Of a stretch of DNA of 64,000 bases, positions 11,130 through 23,151 are shown in pieces. Position numbers and translations under genes: made by a program. Source of the DNA: Phragmites australis. Lineage: Eukaryota > Streptophyta > Magnoliopsida > Poales > Poaceae. Location: contig NC_084935.1 in the NCBI RefSeq assembly GCF_958298935.1, positions 8,628,001 through 8,692,000 on the forward strand, read 5' to 3'. Each line of letters starts with the position of its first letter. The first letter of the stretch is position 1. The notes under the pieces were generated by a model. The model made no database searches. It saw only the letters and a program-made list of their open reading frames with translations, and was not told the origin of the DNA.

Positions 11130-14100
11130 TGCCTTGAGCAGTTTTTTCTACACCATCAAGGCGTATGTAGGGCATCACAGATTTATCGAGGGTTGCTTCT
11201 ACAAGTTTGATCTTTTCTGGATCTCTGAAAGACGACACGTCATCGAACTGATTGTATTCTTTCTCATCCTCCACATTCTCAACTCTGACAATTCTTTATT
11301 TTCCGGCAACAATTACGTGCTTATTTTCATTTGCGGGGTCGGTTATATTAAAAACATGTGCAACGTGATCAACGAGTACCCACGGGTCATCTTTGTGGCC
11401 TACAATGCTGAGGTCGACAGTTGTGAACCCGTAGTTATCCACCGCCACGTCATTTGTGTGTTTGAGCCATTTGCACCAAAAGACAGAGATCTGCGGATTC
11501 ACTCCATAGTCGAGTTCCCATATTTCATCTATGAACTCATAATAGGTGATATTTTCCTCTCCTACTGTGTCATAGGCTTCTATTCGAACCCCGCTGTTTT
11601 GGGTCGTGCTCTTCTTCTCCTTCGCTTTGGTATAAAACATGTACCCATTAATGTCATATGCTTGCCATGACGTAACTAAACTTGATGGGCCACAAGCCAA
11701 CATTTTCAAAAAAAATTATCTACGAATTCACCATCTGGAAGGTTTTGGTTCTTGAACCATGTGGTGAAGCGATGCTTGTGCTCTTTCAAAATCCAATCAT
11801 GTGAGTGGCCTTGATTTTCTGTGTGAAGCGCATCCAGGTGATGCTCGATGTACGGCCCCATTATCTGGAGTTGCTGCAAGATGGTGAAATGTGCTTCTTC
11901 CACTGCTTTGTAATCATGATCGATGAATCTTTTCTTTCCTTTGGTCCCTCTCATAGACAACCTCCCCTCATGTCAAGATACAGGTACACCAATTAGTTTA
12001 GCATCTTTTATGTAATCGATGCAACACTCAATGACTTCCTCAGTACTGTAGCCCTCGATCATGGAACCCTCTGAGTGAGCACGATTCCGTACATAGCCCT
12101 TGAGAATGCCTATATACCGCTCAAACGCATACATCTGATGTAAAAATACAGGGCCTAGTGCAATTATCTCATTCACGATATGAACCAAGAGGTGTACCAT
12201 GAAATCGAAAAAGGATGGAGGAAAGCACATCTCAAGTTGGCATAGAGTCTCTACCAAGTAACTATGTAGAGCACCCAGTTTTTCAGCATTGATCATCTTT
12301 TGAGCAATTGCGTTAAAGAAGTTGACACAACCGTGTGATGACTACCTTTATGTATCCTGGCTTGATACCCCTGATTGCAATAGGGAGCATTTGCGTCATC
12401 ATCACATGACAATCATGAGACTTAATGCCGATTAGCTTCAAATCTTTCATCGACACTAGTTTCTTGATGTTGGATGAGTAACCAGTCGGGACTTTCACCC
12501 CACGTAAGCACTTGCACAATGCCTTTTTCTCCTCATGTGTCAAAGAGTAGCTAGTCGAGGGAAGATAATGTTTCCCATTTGGTCTATCTTCAGGATGTAG
12601 CTCTGGCCTGATTCCAAAATGCACCGAGTCCTTATGTGACTTGATTCCATCCTTTGTCTTGATCGGTATGTCTAGTAAGAGGCCCACATTCTTCTCAACG
12701 TGCATGACATTGATGTTGTGGAGAACATCTAAGTCCTTCCAGTAGGGCAAATACTTAAACAAAATCAGCATCTTCTTCTACAGCATGATGGTCATTGTCT
12801 CACTTTTCTTCCTCTTTTTACCCTTTGGCTCCTTCCAAAAACAACCTTGATGCTCCTGACCATTTCAAACACTAGTGCCCCGCTACGAGATTTTGGGCCA
12901 GTACCTTACTCAACCATGTTGTCAAAATATTTCTTCATCTTGCGGTATCTGTGAGTTCTGAGTAAGAACTGTCGGTGTCACGTGTACACTACCTTCTGTG
13001 AGTACGGAAGGTACACAAACGCAGTTTTATCTAAGCACATAACACATCCTTACTTCCCTTTAACCTATCCAAATAGGGAAAAAAGGGTGGGGTAATCACT
13101 GATGGTAACGAAAATCAAGGCTTTCAACGTGAAGTACTGTCGTCGAAACTCATCCCACACCTGGACCCCATCATTCCACAGTTTCACCATATCTTCCATT
13201 AGTGGTTCCAGAAACACATCTATATCGTTGCCAATTGTTTCGGTTCTTGGATAAGAATGGACAACATAAGTTACTTACACTTCATGCATAGCTATGAAGG
13301 AAGGTTGTAGATGGCTAGGACCACTGGCCAAGTGCTATGTGAGGTGCTCATGTCACCGAAACAATTCATTCTATCGGTACTCAATGTGAACCTTACATTC
13401 CTTGGTTCTTAAGTAAAATTTGGATACATGGCATCAAACTTTCTCCATTGGCTAGCATCAGTGGGGTGTCGAAGCTTAGTTCCATCCTTCTTGCGCTTAT
13501 CGAAATGCCAACGCATCAGTTCAGAGTCCCTAGGGATCGAGTACAAACGCTACAAGCGGGAGATCACTGGCAGGTACCACATCACCATGGTAGGATTTTT
13601 TCTCTTCTTCTCCGTGTCGAAAGAAGTGTCTTCTTCGTCACGACCAGCAGTACTCTTCTTCTTCTACTTCACGTTGGCGGAAGTATCTTCGTCCTCACAA
13701 TCATTATTCCTCTTGTACCGACTCACATTGCACACTGGGCATCTATCCAAGGCTTCGTACTCTTTACAGTAAAGGATACAGTGGTTCGAACACGCGTGTA
13801 TTTTTTGCACATCCAATGACAACGGACATATAAACTTTTTCGTATGATAAGTGGTGGTGGGCAAGGAGTTAGGCTTCGGAAGCATGTTTGCCAAGAGGCT
13901 CAACAGATCCGAGAAACTCTTGTTGGACCATCCATTGCTGGCCTTCAACCTTAGAAGTTCAAGCACCGAATGCAACACCGTAAACTCCTTATCACAGCCC
14001 TTCGATTCCTCATACAAAAGTTCCTTTGATGCCTTCTGTAACGCCTCGAAATTATCTAAACCTCTCAAATCCCTTAAAACATGCGGTTCTGCGTAGCGCA

Positions 14101-14479
14101 ACATTTCCTCCAAATCGAAATCGGTATCATCATCCACCATAACATCAGTGTCTCTTCGACTCCCTCATCATCACCATCCACTTGATCAGCAGCAATATCG
14201 TCGTTTGGTTCCCTTGTACGTTGTTCGCCATGATTGTACCAACATGTGTAATCCTTGACAAAACCTCTCAATTTTGATTATGATTGATTTGACCCATAAT
14301 TTTTTGTTCTTGCAGTCAGAACATGGACAATATATTTCCTTTGTCTTCTTAGTCAAAGCGTCCTTCTCGGCGGATTCAATAAATGCAGGAAGTCCTTTGA
14401 TGTATATTTCTCCATGTCTTGGCACATCGTACATCCATGCTCTGTCCATCTTTAACTTTAACCACAGAATTAGATACAT
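11130..14479 (-). pseudogene. TNP2-type CACTA transposase, multiply frameshifted
   Basis: Domains appear in the normal order on the minus strand. First is a Transpos_assoc segment (14186-14479: MDRAWMYDVPRHGEIYIKGL, CPCSDCKNKK, continuing with GFVKDYTCWYNHGE in another frame). Next is the TNP2 N-terminus (13664-14140: HVLRDLRGLDNFEALQ, ending CPVCNVSRYK). Then comes a stop-ridden core at about 12772-13400 still showing HSTWPVVLAIYNLP, and an open block at 12313-12771 with INVMHVEKNV and LKLIGIKSHDCHVMM. A DUF4218 block follows (11973-12296: CQLEMCFPPSFFD, MYAFERYIGILKGYVRNRA), then DUF4216 (11296-11709: GYMFYTKAKE). At least five frame breaks or stops separate these. In a live element the product would bind the subterminal repeats and excise the transposon. 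Confidence 0.9.
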
Positions 14480-15059
14480 AAATTAATTAATTAATAATAA
14501 GATCAATTTTAAAAAAGATTTTTTTAAAATATAGAAAAATTTGGGCATGTTATGATTATAATATGTCTACGCGATTAAATTTACATTGGCGCAAATTTAT
14601 GGCTCAAAACAATATGGATTCATTACTCTCTCTCCCTCTACATCTAGATCTAGATCTAGATCCAAAAAAATCCCCATTCATGATGAAACCTTCTAGAGGC
14701 TTGAAAACATCAAATTGAAGCTACAATTTTGACATATAATGCTAGAATCATGTGAATCTACACAATGGAATCAACATTTCCATAAATTTTAGATAATTTA
14801 AGGATCTAAATGGCTAGAATCATGAGCACTCTAGAACATTTTCAAACCCTAAATAAGCCATAAATCTAAAACTATACTTCAAAAAGATGCTACCTATGGA
14901 TGAGATACTCTTACCTTAGATGTCTCCTCCGAGGAATTCAAAAACGAAACCTTCCCCCTTTGATTTCAAAATTCGCGTCCGCCACTTGAGCTGCACTGTT
15001 CGAACAATAATGAGTTTGGTCTGAATCGAGCGCCCTACGGGAGGCACTATTTATGGATA

Positions 15060-15295
15060 TTTCCACAGGCGGTTCCTAATGTGAACCGCCTATAGAAATA
15101 GCTCTGAAAATATCCGTTTTCACAGACAGTTCCTATTTCTACAGGTGGTTCTCATAGGAACCGCCTGTGGAAACCAGTTTTCACAGGCGATCCATAACCT
15201 CGCGGGGCCCGAGCCGAGTACTCAGGCGGTTTGTCCTATGAACCACCTGTAAAAATGAACAGTATGTGTCTCAAAAAATAGCTTTTGTACTTGTG
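15060..15295. repeat. CACTA 5' subterminal repeats
   Basis: Six or more copies, in both orientations, of a motif close to CACAGGCGGTTCNTANGNGAACCGCC, partly palindromic. They lie just upstream of the transposase gene. Related but fewer copies lie at the other end of the element. These would be transposase-binding sites by family analogy. Confidence 0.65.
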
Positions 15296-15735
15296 TGTGG
15301 CTTGATTATTTAGAAGTGTTGCACTGGATGGTTTGGTGTTACCTCGGTGAGAGCACCTGAGCTCTTTCAGTAGAAGACAATGCTCTAGAAAAATTAAAGT
15401 TGAACTTACCGGATTATCCGGTGATGGAAAGATGAGAGCACCGGAGCTTTTTTAGCAGAAGCAAAATACTCCAGAGAAATTGATGTTGAACTCACCAGAT
15501 TATCTGGTGATGGAAAGATGGGAGCACCAGAATAATTCTTGCAGAGAAGAATTTTTTATTCCAGAAGAAGCTACACTCACCGGATCGTCCGGTGAAGGTA
15601 AAGAGGAATCACCGAACTAATTTTTCTAGAGAGAATTGCAACGGGTAGTCTGGCTTGGTTCTACTGATCGGATAGTCCGGTGATGAACTACGGCACACTG
15701 GATGAATCCACCGAATCATTTATTAGCAGTAATGG

Positions 15736-16837
15736 TGATAGGGGAAAACCCGTGGGTTGGCCCGATCTTCACGACAGTAGGTACAACAAGAGATAACTTG
15801 CTGAAAAATGCAGCGGGATAACTAGCTTTATACCTGACAAAGGTTGGAATGTGGCCAAGTAACGAGGAGAGAGGCACCGAATCCTTGGACTCGACTCGAT
15901 CTCCACGAACTCAAGAACACAAACCGGGTAGCTTTAGACCTGGTCAAGGTTGGTTGCGACCAAGCACCGAAACCTTGATGGATTTCGACTCGATCTCCGA
16001 ACGACCGCAGAACCACAAACCGGGACTAATCCACACAAAATGGTGCAGCCTAACTGGAAACCGTAGAGCACGAATTAGGGGGTCCCAGAGGAACCTTCAC
16101 ATATATACCGGTGAATCGGTCTCTCACAAGTCGATGAAGAACTCGCAAGAAATTTGGGGTAAGTCACTCAACAGCTCTTGGCTGGAAACACCATCTGGTG
16201 GATTTTTCTTAATTCATAATCGTGCCCCCTTTGGCTTAGATACAGTAGGTATTTATACTAGGAACACCCCTCCTAGCTAGGTGTGAAAGTTCTATAAGTT
16301 TCCACGAAAATAAAGGGAGATGAAAAGGTGAAAACATGGGTTCCCGAGAAGCCTCGCGTGATCTTCAGCCTCCCTGGCAGTCTTCACTTAAATGGTCATT
16401 ACTCCTTAATGGGAAGTCAAAAAGACGAGCTGTTTGTTGGAGGTGAAAGTAGACTTGATTATCTTTCTGTCCATGTGCATTATGCATGGTGAATCTTGAC
16501 CAGTTTGTGCGTGTGTCTCTTGGAACATGGCTCTGATGTCAGGAGTCAGTGTGATGGTTCAGCTTCTGCGTAACTCGTCTCCTTCTCGGTGTAACTTGTC
16601 TCCTTTGGTCCAGCAGCAGCTCCAATATGCGTAAACCTTAGCAATACAAAAGTAGAACATTTAGGTAGTATAAAATTCTCATTTGTATTGTAATCAAATT
16701 TAGTAAGGAGAGAGTTCACCTCTTGCTGCAGTTTCCTTGCACGACTCCGTGTGATGGGTCCTTGTATTGGTGTAATTGGTGCTTGACTTGTTTCAGCTGG
16801 TCCATGGCTTGGCACATTTGCTGGGAGGTCCTCATCA
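15736..16837 (-). mobile_element. 1.1 kb gypsy-derived insertion with TG..CA ends and 5-bp TSD
   Basis: Begins TGATAGGGG and ends CTCATCA, flanked by AATGG on both sides (15731-15735 and 16838-16842). Comparison with the uninterrupted LTR copy shows these are the exact insertion limits. The right third codes, on the minus strand, for the C-terminal end of a gypsy polyprotein. The left part has no coding potential and may be 3' untranslated region plus LTR. Confidence 0.75.
16546..16815 (-). pseudogene. Gypsy polyprotein C-terminal tail
   Basis: The minus-strand frame contains GPITRSRARKLQQEVNSLL followed by NENFILPKCSTFVLLRFT. I recognise this as the segment after integrase in a group of grass gypsy elements, where GPITRxRARxLxxxV and a W/F-LP motif recur. 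Coding potential continues without a stop up to the right insertion limit (EDLPANVPSHGP), so the polyprotein is cut by the element boundary. Confidence 0.6.
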
Positions 16838-17692
16838 AATGGCTAATGATAGCAGGTACAGTGGGGCTCTGAAGTTTGTATTCACCAGATTGTCTGGTGA
16901 TTACGAGGAGACACTCACCGAGTCATCCAGTGTTAATGGAAAAAGTGGGTCGTTAGGTAATGGCTAAATTTGGATCTCTAGCTTATAAATACCCCATCAC
17001 TTGGTTTCAGTTGGCTCTCTTGTGATCCTAGAAGAGCTCATACACTGTATGTGTCATCAAGAAGTAAGAGAGTGCACTTGAGGGAATTTCAAAGTTCTTA
17101 ATTGAAGGTTAAGGACATCTTTAGTGTTTGAAGAGTAGGAATTGTGCATCTAGCTATAGTCTAGGTTTGATCTTGATTAAGTGAAGCTATTGGTTTGTTA
17201 CTCTTGGTGGTTAACAATACCTAGCCGATCTTTGATGATTGGAGGTGTCTCGGTGAGCTCTTGGAGTTGTTGTGGGAGTCTCGAGAAGAGCTATGTGTTT
17301 AGTTTGATGCTCGTCAATCGAGAGATGGAGAATTAGCAATCATAAATGAGCACTTAAGACTTTGTGATTTAAGGGGAGCGATATCCTTTGTGGATGCTCT
17401 AACAAAGATTAAGAGGAGTACCAACTCCTCGATATCTCAGAAAAAAAATCAGTGTTCTCCTATCTCTCTCCTTATTTTTCTGTATTTACATTTAAGTATT
17501 TTGCTTACTTGTAAACTTTACTTTCCGTATTTACTTTGTGTCCTATCTTACTTGTTTTTCATATTTCCCTCTAGTTTAAATGGTAGTCATATTTCTATTC
17601 ATGTAAACTAAAGTTACTACTTATTCTAAAATTTAGTAGGAGTAAATTTTTAATAGCACAATTCATCTCCTGTTGGACTATCGATCCTTTCA

Positions 17693-20270
17693 ATTCCGCG
17701 TTCATCCTGAAATGGAAAGCAACACAGAAATAAATGGAACCGAACGAAGCCTCCCTTCCACGCAACTGCACGCGCGGCCACCGGCCTGCAGATCCACCCC
17801 TCGGCTTGTTCCACATCTGCCAGGTACGTTTCATCTTCCCCAGCAGCCAGGTACGTGCCCATGCCTCAAGAAGTTGCAGGTGAGATTTTTTTAGTGTTAC
17901 CGAGCAAGATTCTTAGAGCTGAAATCAATTCGGTTGGTGCCTGGCTTCCTCTAGAAGTGTTTAGTTTGCAATTTGCTAGAAGGCATACGCACATACTAGT
18001 GCATACGAGGAGATGCAACGGCAACTTATTGCTTTTAGTGACAAATTGCTAGTTTGTTAAAACTCAAAGTGTAGTGCAAGTTTCAGATTACCATGGTATT
18101 GCCAAGGGGCTTCTCTTCCTTATTCCTATATTTTATTTTCGTGTAGGATTCAAGAAGCATGGCATCTCAAATCTTATATTTTTCTATTCCTGTGTTTTTT
18201 CTATCCTACCTTCAAAGAGACCCTCAACAATGAAAAACTAAATTATGAGATCAAATTTGGAAGAACTTAACATACAGTGAAAATTTTGAAAAGTAAATCA
18301 CATAAATCTCTAGTCTGTACATATTTCACGGATTCCGTCTACCATCAATACTAGAAAAAACACAAACAATCTTTCTTCACCCGACAGATCCCACATGATC
18401 AATCTTTTGTAAGGTTGTGCTACATCTGTTGTGCTGCCACACCTCTCTCCCCACCAGACTCTCCACCCCTCCCCCTCCGTCTCCTTTATGCCATCATTCT
18501 CCACCACCACCTCTCCCTTCCCATCCTCTCTCCACCCTCACTTCCCCGCACCCTCTTCTTCCCTCAATACCCTAGCACCATCCCATACCACCACAACCAC
18601 CTTCACCACCACTAGCACCACCACAGCACGCCTTCACCTCCTTTCTCTCACATGTGGTAGAGCTCAGGCTATCGACGGGAGTTATGATGAAGGTACGATG
18701 GCCCATGATCACCACAATGACCCTAGAGTTCCGACTAGACTATAAATAATATATTTTATTAGAAAAATATGATCAAACTAATTCTGAAGATAGGATCATA
18801 ATAAAACATGCCTTGTAGTCTTGGAGGGAGGGAGTAGTAACAAGCATAAATATATGAATAATCACATACCGACAAAATGTCTTCACTTAAATTTATACCA
18901 CAGGAATGCTTTAAATCCTATCAAACACATCAGGATGTCCACAGTTAAAACGTACACTGCCAAGAAAGTTAGTTATGTCCGATACACAACATATAGACCA
19001 TAAGACATGCCTCCGCTTAAACTCGAAAAGCTTCAGTGCCAAGAAAGTTTCAGATAATGACATTAATTGCAGGAAAAAGTAATGATCTAGAGTGATTATT
19101 TCAGTGGAGTCAGGTTACGTGGGGAAGAATATAAAACTTTTATTTAACGTTGTCTATCAAATATAGCTAAATATTAATCGCACACATTAAATTGCATAGC
19201 AAATAAAGTTATGTATATTTTTAAATAAATAATAGAATACAACTTTCAATTCTAGCTATGTAATCGCACACGACTATTTGGCTTGTATAAATATAAGGTG
19301 GCTTCAAGGCAAAGCAAGAGTATAAAAGTTTTTTTATGCTTCTAGATAGGAGATAGTACGTGATTGAAAAGTTCAGACTTTTTCGTATGGCAACGTTCAA
19401 GAGGACTTGTACAAACTATAAATAGAAGCAGTCTGTCTATAGCATTCCACTATTTTATTTCTTTGTGCTTCAGTGGACCTCTCTTAAATAGTCTCGAAAT
19501 CACTCAACACAGCATAGACTTCACACGAGCCTTTCTATGCCGAGTCAAATACAACTTTTAGCCTTGTAGTGTTGACATTGATATAGCGACTGATGACTGA
19601 TCGTGTTAGGTGGTTTGAAGTGGTGGACATTTCTCGGAAGGAAGTGCAGAATCATGATTCATCATCTAGGCAAATGGTACGGAGGCACTGTTATAGTAGA
19701 ATTAGGCCTGAGTGTATGTTTCGTGTTGGGGTTACGATAATCTTCTCTGTATATTTCAATTTTATTGATATCTCTTAGATTAATAAAAGTTTTGCTATAC
19801 GCCACGAGACTTTCGCTTTGCATTTATTTTTCTGATAATATCGGTGCTCATCCAGTAACAACAGAGGTGGTTACAAGGCGACGTTCCACGCGGTTTTCTT
19901 CTCCGATTGGATGCAGTCAATTCATGCACCTGACCTGCTTTTGGACCGCGACGGCTTTTGACAAATGCGCCTAACAATTATCCAACGACCGCAAGGCCCG
20001 TTCAATTTAGTAGAACCAAGTTCGAATGCTTATTGCCTGCACGCCGAACAAATAGCTCACCTAATCCCTTAAAAATTCAGTTGCCATGTAATCGAAGGCA
20101 CCACCTTCTTGGCGTGAGCTTGACAACTGACAAGAACGACAGGATATACGCAGAGCTCAAAAACGCGGCTGCTGCTCTTCCAGGCAATTCGCCAACGAAG
20201 ACCGGCACAAGATGGCGTGCTCTGACCAGGTAGTAGAGGCAGCTCGCCACAACACAGGGCATGATCACTA
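17693..20270. other. Intergenic, no recognisable gene; low-complexity block
   Basis: Contains a CCT/CAC-rich low-complexity stretch (18425-18640) and scattered AT-rich sequence. A TATA-like TATAAATAG lies near 19418 with no convincing gene after it. The last 400 bp are the upstream region of the first protease gene. No transposon termini were identified. Confidence 0.45.
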
Positions 20271-20280
20271 GACACTGGCT

Positions 20281-20287
20281 TATATAA
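20281..20287 (+). promoter_or_regulatory. TATA box of the first aspartic protease gene
   Basis: TATATAA stands 65 bp before the first in-frame ATG, a normal distance for a plant TATA box with a short leader. Confidence 0.55.
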
Positions 20288-20345
20288 CACGAGCATTTCG
20301 ATGCCGTTCTTGTACATTCCCAGCTAGTACGTGCTGCAGCCTTAG

Positions 20346-21674
20346 ATGTCATCGACTTCACAAATGGCGTCAGTCGCCGTCCTCCTTCTCGCCGCTTGCG
20401 CAACAATGGCCTCGGGTGCCGCCGGCGTCCGTGTCGGGCTCACGCGCATCCACGCCGAACCCAGCGTCACCGCGTCCCAGTTCGTGCGCGACGCCCTGCG
20501 CCGCGACATGTACCGGCAGCATGCCCGGTTCGGCAGGGAGCTCGCGGCGTCCTCGGACGGCACGGTGTCCGCGCCGACCAGGAAGGACCTGCCCAACGGC
20601 GGGGAGTACCTCATGATGCTGGCGATTGGGACGCCGCCGCTGGCGTACCCGGCCATCGCCGACACGGGCAGCGACCTCATCTGGACGCAGTGCGCGCCCT
20701 GCGGCAAGCGGTGCTTCAAGCAGCCGGCGCCGCTGTACAACCCGTCGAGCTCCACCACGTTCGGCGTGCTCCCGTGCAACAGCTCGCTGAGCATGTGCGC
20801 GGCGCTGGCCGGGGCGACCCCGCCGCTGGGGTGCGCGTGCATGTACAACCAGACGTACGGCACCGGGTGGACGGCGGGCGTCCAGAGTACGGAGACATTC
20901 ACGTTCGGCTCGGCGGCGGCCGACCAGACCCGCGTTCCCCACATCGCCTTTGGGTGCAGCAACGCGAGCAGTGATGACTGGAACGGCTCGGCCGGCCTCG
21001 TCGGGCTGGGCAGGGGAATCTTGTCTCTCGTCTCGCAGCTCGGCGCGGGCAGGTTCTCCTACTGCCTCACGCCGTTCCAAGACACCAACAGCACGAGCAC
21101 GCTCCTCCTCGGCCCGTCGGCGGCGCTCAACGGCACTGGCGTCCGCTCCACGCCGTTCGTCGCCAGCCCGACCAAGGCGCCAATGAGCACGTACTACTAC
21201 CTCAACCTGACGGGCATATCCATAGGCACGACAGCTCTGTCCATCCCACCCAACGCGTTCTCCCTGAAAGCCGACGGCACCGGCGGGCTCATCATCGACT
21301 CCGGCACGACCATCACGTCGCTGGTCGACACGGCTTACCAGAAGGTCCGAGCCGCAGTCAAGTCCCTAGTGACCCTTCCGACGACCGACGGGTCGGACGC
21401 AACGGGGCTCGACCTGTGCTTTGCGCTGACGTCCCAAACGTCGGCGCCACCGGCCATGCCAAGCATGACGCTCCACTTCGACGGAGCGGACATGGTGCTG
21501 CCAGCGGACAGCTACATGATCTCGGGCTCCGGCCTGTGGTGCCTGGCGATGCGGAATCAGACCGACGGCGCGATGAGCACGCTCGGTAACTACCAGCAGC
21601 AGAACATGCACATCCTCTACGATGTCCGGAAGGAGTCGCTGTCGTTTGCTCCGGCCAAGTGCAGCACGCTCTGA
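20346..21674 (+). CDS. Aspartic proteinase, nepenthesin-1-like (A1B family), secreted
   Basis: A single exon encodes 442 residues, the usual length for this family. The N-terminus is a signal peptide (hydrophobic core about residues 8-26). A second ATG (20364, MASVAVLLLAA) could be the true start and would leave the signal peptide intact. A short propeptide leads to the catalytic domain. The first active-site motif is DTGSDLIWTQC (D106); the nepenthesin-specific cysteine-rich insert follows (CAPCGKRC..C..C.C); the flap tyrosine lies in the YGTGW region; the second active-site motif is DSGT (D318). The C-terminal GNYQQQNMHILYDV..SLSFAPAKC is typical. Several N-x-S/T sites suggest glycosylation. 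The fold predicts an acid endopeptidase in the apoplast or vacuole; the substrate is unknown. It is the first of three related genes in the same orientation. Confidence 0.95.
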   Translation: MSSTSQMASVAVLLLAACATMASGAAGVRVGLTRIHAEPSVTASQFVRDALRRDMYRQHARFGRELAASSDGTVSAPTRKDLPNGGEYLMMLAIGTPPLAYPAIADTGSDLIWTQCAPCGKRCFKQPAPLYNPSSSTTFGVLPCNSSLSMCAALAGATPPLGCACMYNQTYGTGWTAGVQSTETFTFGSAAADQTRVPHIAFGCSNASSDDWNGSAGLVGLGRGILSLVSQLGAGRFSYCLTPFQDTNSTSTLLLGPSAALNGTGVRSTPFVASPTKAPMSTYYYLNLTGISIGTTALSIPPNAFSLKADGTGGLIIDSGTTITSLVDTAYQKVRAAVKSLVTLPTTDGSDATGLDLCFALTSQTSAPPAMPSMTLHFDGADMVLPADSYMISGSGLWCLAMRNQTDGAMSTLGNYQQQNMHILYDVRKESLSFAPAKCSTL

Positions 21675-22090
21675 CCAGATTTGAAGATATATATGTGCAT
21701 AGGATCCCTGATTGATTTTTATATAATGAGTATTCAACAAAACATTCCAATTCAATTATTCAACTGAGTAATCCAAATGTAAAATATTTCAAAGGAGACA
21801 CTCAAGTACCCAACATATGCAAGCAAACACGAAATAGATGACTGAAGTGGGATGTATAGAGCTGAAGAGAACAAATTACAAAACGACACAATTCATTATC
21901 TCCATAATCTGCAAACTCATCGTTGTCGTCACCACGATCATCACAGGAAGTGCAGGCACATGTCACTCAATTAAACCTGCGACTCCGACTCAATCTTATC
22001 TTTCTTTTGAAAGCCACCCTCTGAGTTGGTTTTCCATATGATTTATCATAACCTTCTAATCCTGTTTCTCCGCCAATAATAATGCGGAAA
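21675..22090. other. 3' flank of the protease gene
   Basis: AT-rich, presumably 3' untranslated region and spacer. No further feature was seen before the copia fragment. Confidence 0.5.
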
Positions 22091-22610
22091 TCAGCGCCAA
22101 GTACGTGTCATAGTCTTCCTTCCAATACATCTCCCGAAGTATACGCTGACTTGAGGGGGACGTAGACAAAGTCTTCTATTCAAATCCTCCTTTGTAATTT
22201 CTTTGCCACAGAGCTTCAATTGAGAGACTATGTTTTGTAGAGCTAAATCATACTCAGTCACATAATTGAATTTTTCATAGCGCAATTGTTCCCAATCATA
22301 CTTTGCTTGTGTAACTCTATCTCCTCCATCTCTTATCAAAGTGAACCTCTAGGCCTTGCCATATAACAAGTGGATCCCGTTCAATGATATACATATTTTG
22401 GAAATCGTCACCTATATGGTGCCATAGATAATTCTGAGCCTTAGTCTTTTGCTCATCAGGAGCAATGGAATCAGGAATAATTGTCTCACTGAGATTATTC
22501 CTGGCTAAATAATTCTCAACCTCGCTAGCTCATGCCAGATAATTTCTTTGGCTGCTAAGACAATCGACCTACTTCAATGGTTCATATATACTTTGCTACA
22601 ATTTGATATC
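22091..22610 (-). pseudogene. Ty1/copia Gag (UBN2) fragment
   Basis: Minus-strand reading gives PDEQKTKAQNYLWHHIGDDF, ERDPLVIWQGLEVHFDKR, then after one frame break QAKYDWEQLRYEKFNYVTEYDLALQNI and SQLKLCGKEITKED. This is the Gag_pre-integrase/UBN2 pattern (LRLxxFxSVSEYNSAxxxI.SQLKLCGE). Only this Gag piece is left; no LTR or pol was found nearby. Confidence 0.75.
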
Positions 22611-23151
22611 CCCCAGGAACAATTTTCATGAAAACAAAACAAAAAATAATTATATGTAACATACCTTACAAAAAATAATTAAACAGACAATAACTTGTTT
22701 TGTGCACTAATTGCAAAAAAAAAAAACCTTGTATGTGCACTGGAACGCAATACAAATAGTAATAGCTACTTTTTTATTACCAGGTTCCCTTTTACCCAGG
22801 ACCTTCTCGGAGGTCATTTTTAAAGAGGCGTGCATGCCCGGGGTTCGAACCCCGGACCGACCAAGTCGCGCTTATGTGTCTTAATAGCTCCTCGGTTACC
22901 ACAACAAAACTACTCCATCCGTTATATATGCAACAATATACATGCCCAAGTTATTCCTAGAAAGGCAAAACATATGCCAAAGTTACATAGCCATAATTTC
23001 AGAGTAGATCTAAACAGTCATTACATGAACAGGATCAAATAAAGTTATATGACCTCAAGATACACAAGTGTTGGTAATCAAGCATATAATAAAAAAGAAG
23101 CATGGGCATGCATAATTCCAAGATTAAAAAAAAAAAAGATGGAACACATGT
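22611..23151. other. Intergenic with a tRNA T-arm-like palindrome
   Basis: AT-rich. At 22834-22856 is CCCGGGGTTCGAACCCCGG, which contains a perfect pol III B-box (GGTTCGAACCC). No tRNA cloverleaf can be drawn around it and no A box is placed correctly, so a decayed SINE is the most that can be proposed. Confidence 0.35.

Larger units (their letters stand above)
10715..15295 (-). mobile_element. CACTA (En/Spm) transposon, degraded
   Basis: The right end, read on the minus strand, begins CACAAGTACAAAAGC, one base from the canonical CACTA start. The left end begins CACACGTGC. Both ends lead into GTTCATTTT-CACA-GTGG subterminal repeats built on the CACAGGCGGTT motif (10738-10830 and 15060-15260). 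A TNP2-type transposase gene fills the interior in the orientation expected from the right-hand end. The 3-bp flanks (GCT and TGT) do not match, so the boundaries are approximate or one end has been lost. It stands next to a truncated SIRE-like LTR. Confidence 0.7.
15296..17692 (+). repeat. SIRE/Maximus-like solo LTR, 5'-truncated and interrupted
   Basis: Collinear with the two other copies in this window (54762-56489 and 61701-63499) from about 550 bp into the LTR onward. It has the same ACCGGATTATCCGGTG palindromes, the same TATAAATACCCC promoter (about 16985), the same downstream text and the same ATTCA..TCTCCTGTTGGACTATCGATCCTTTCA end. The first part is missing where the CACTA element ends. 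A 1,102-bp insertion interrupts it; removing this insertion and one 5-bp duplication restores exact alignment with the copy at 54762. Confidence 0.75.

Noticed and set aside
18425..18745. 104-codon frame rich in Ser, Thr, Pro and His
   Set aside because: Low-complexity CCT/CAC repeat; no start context, domain or splice evidence.
20370..21080. 236-codon minus-strand frame in the first protease gene
   Set aside because: Antisense shadow of a GC-rich exon; Arg/Ala-rich with no domain.
22834..22856. Possible tRNA gene (GGGTTCGAACCC)
   Set aside because: Only a T-arm-like palindrome; no acceptor stem, D arm or anticodon arm can be built on either strand.
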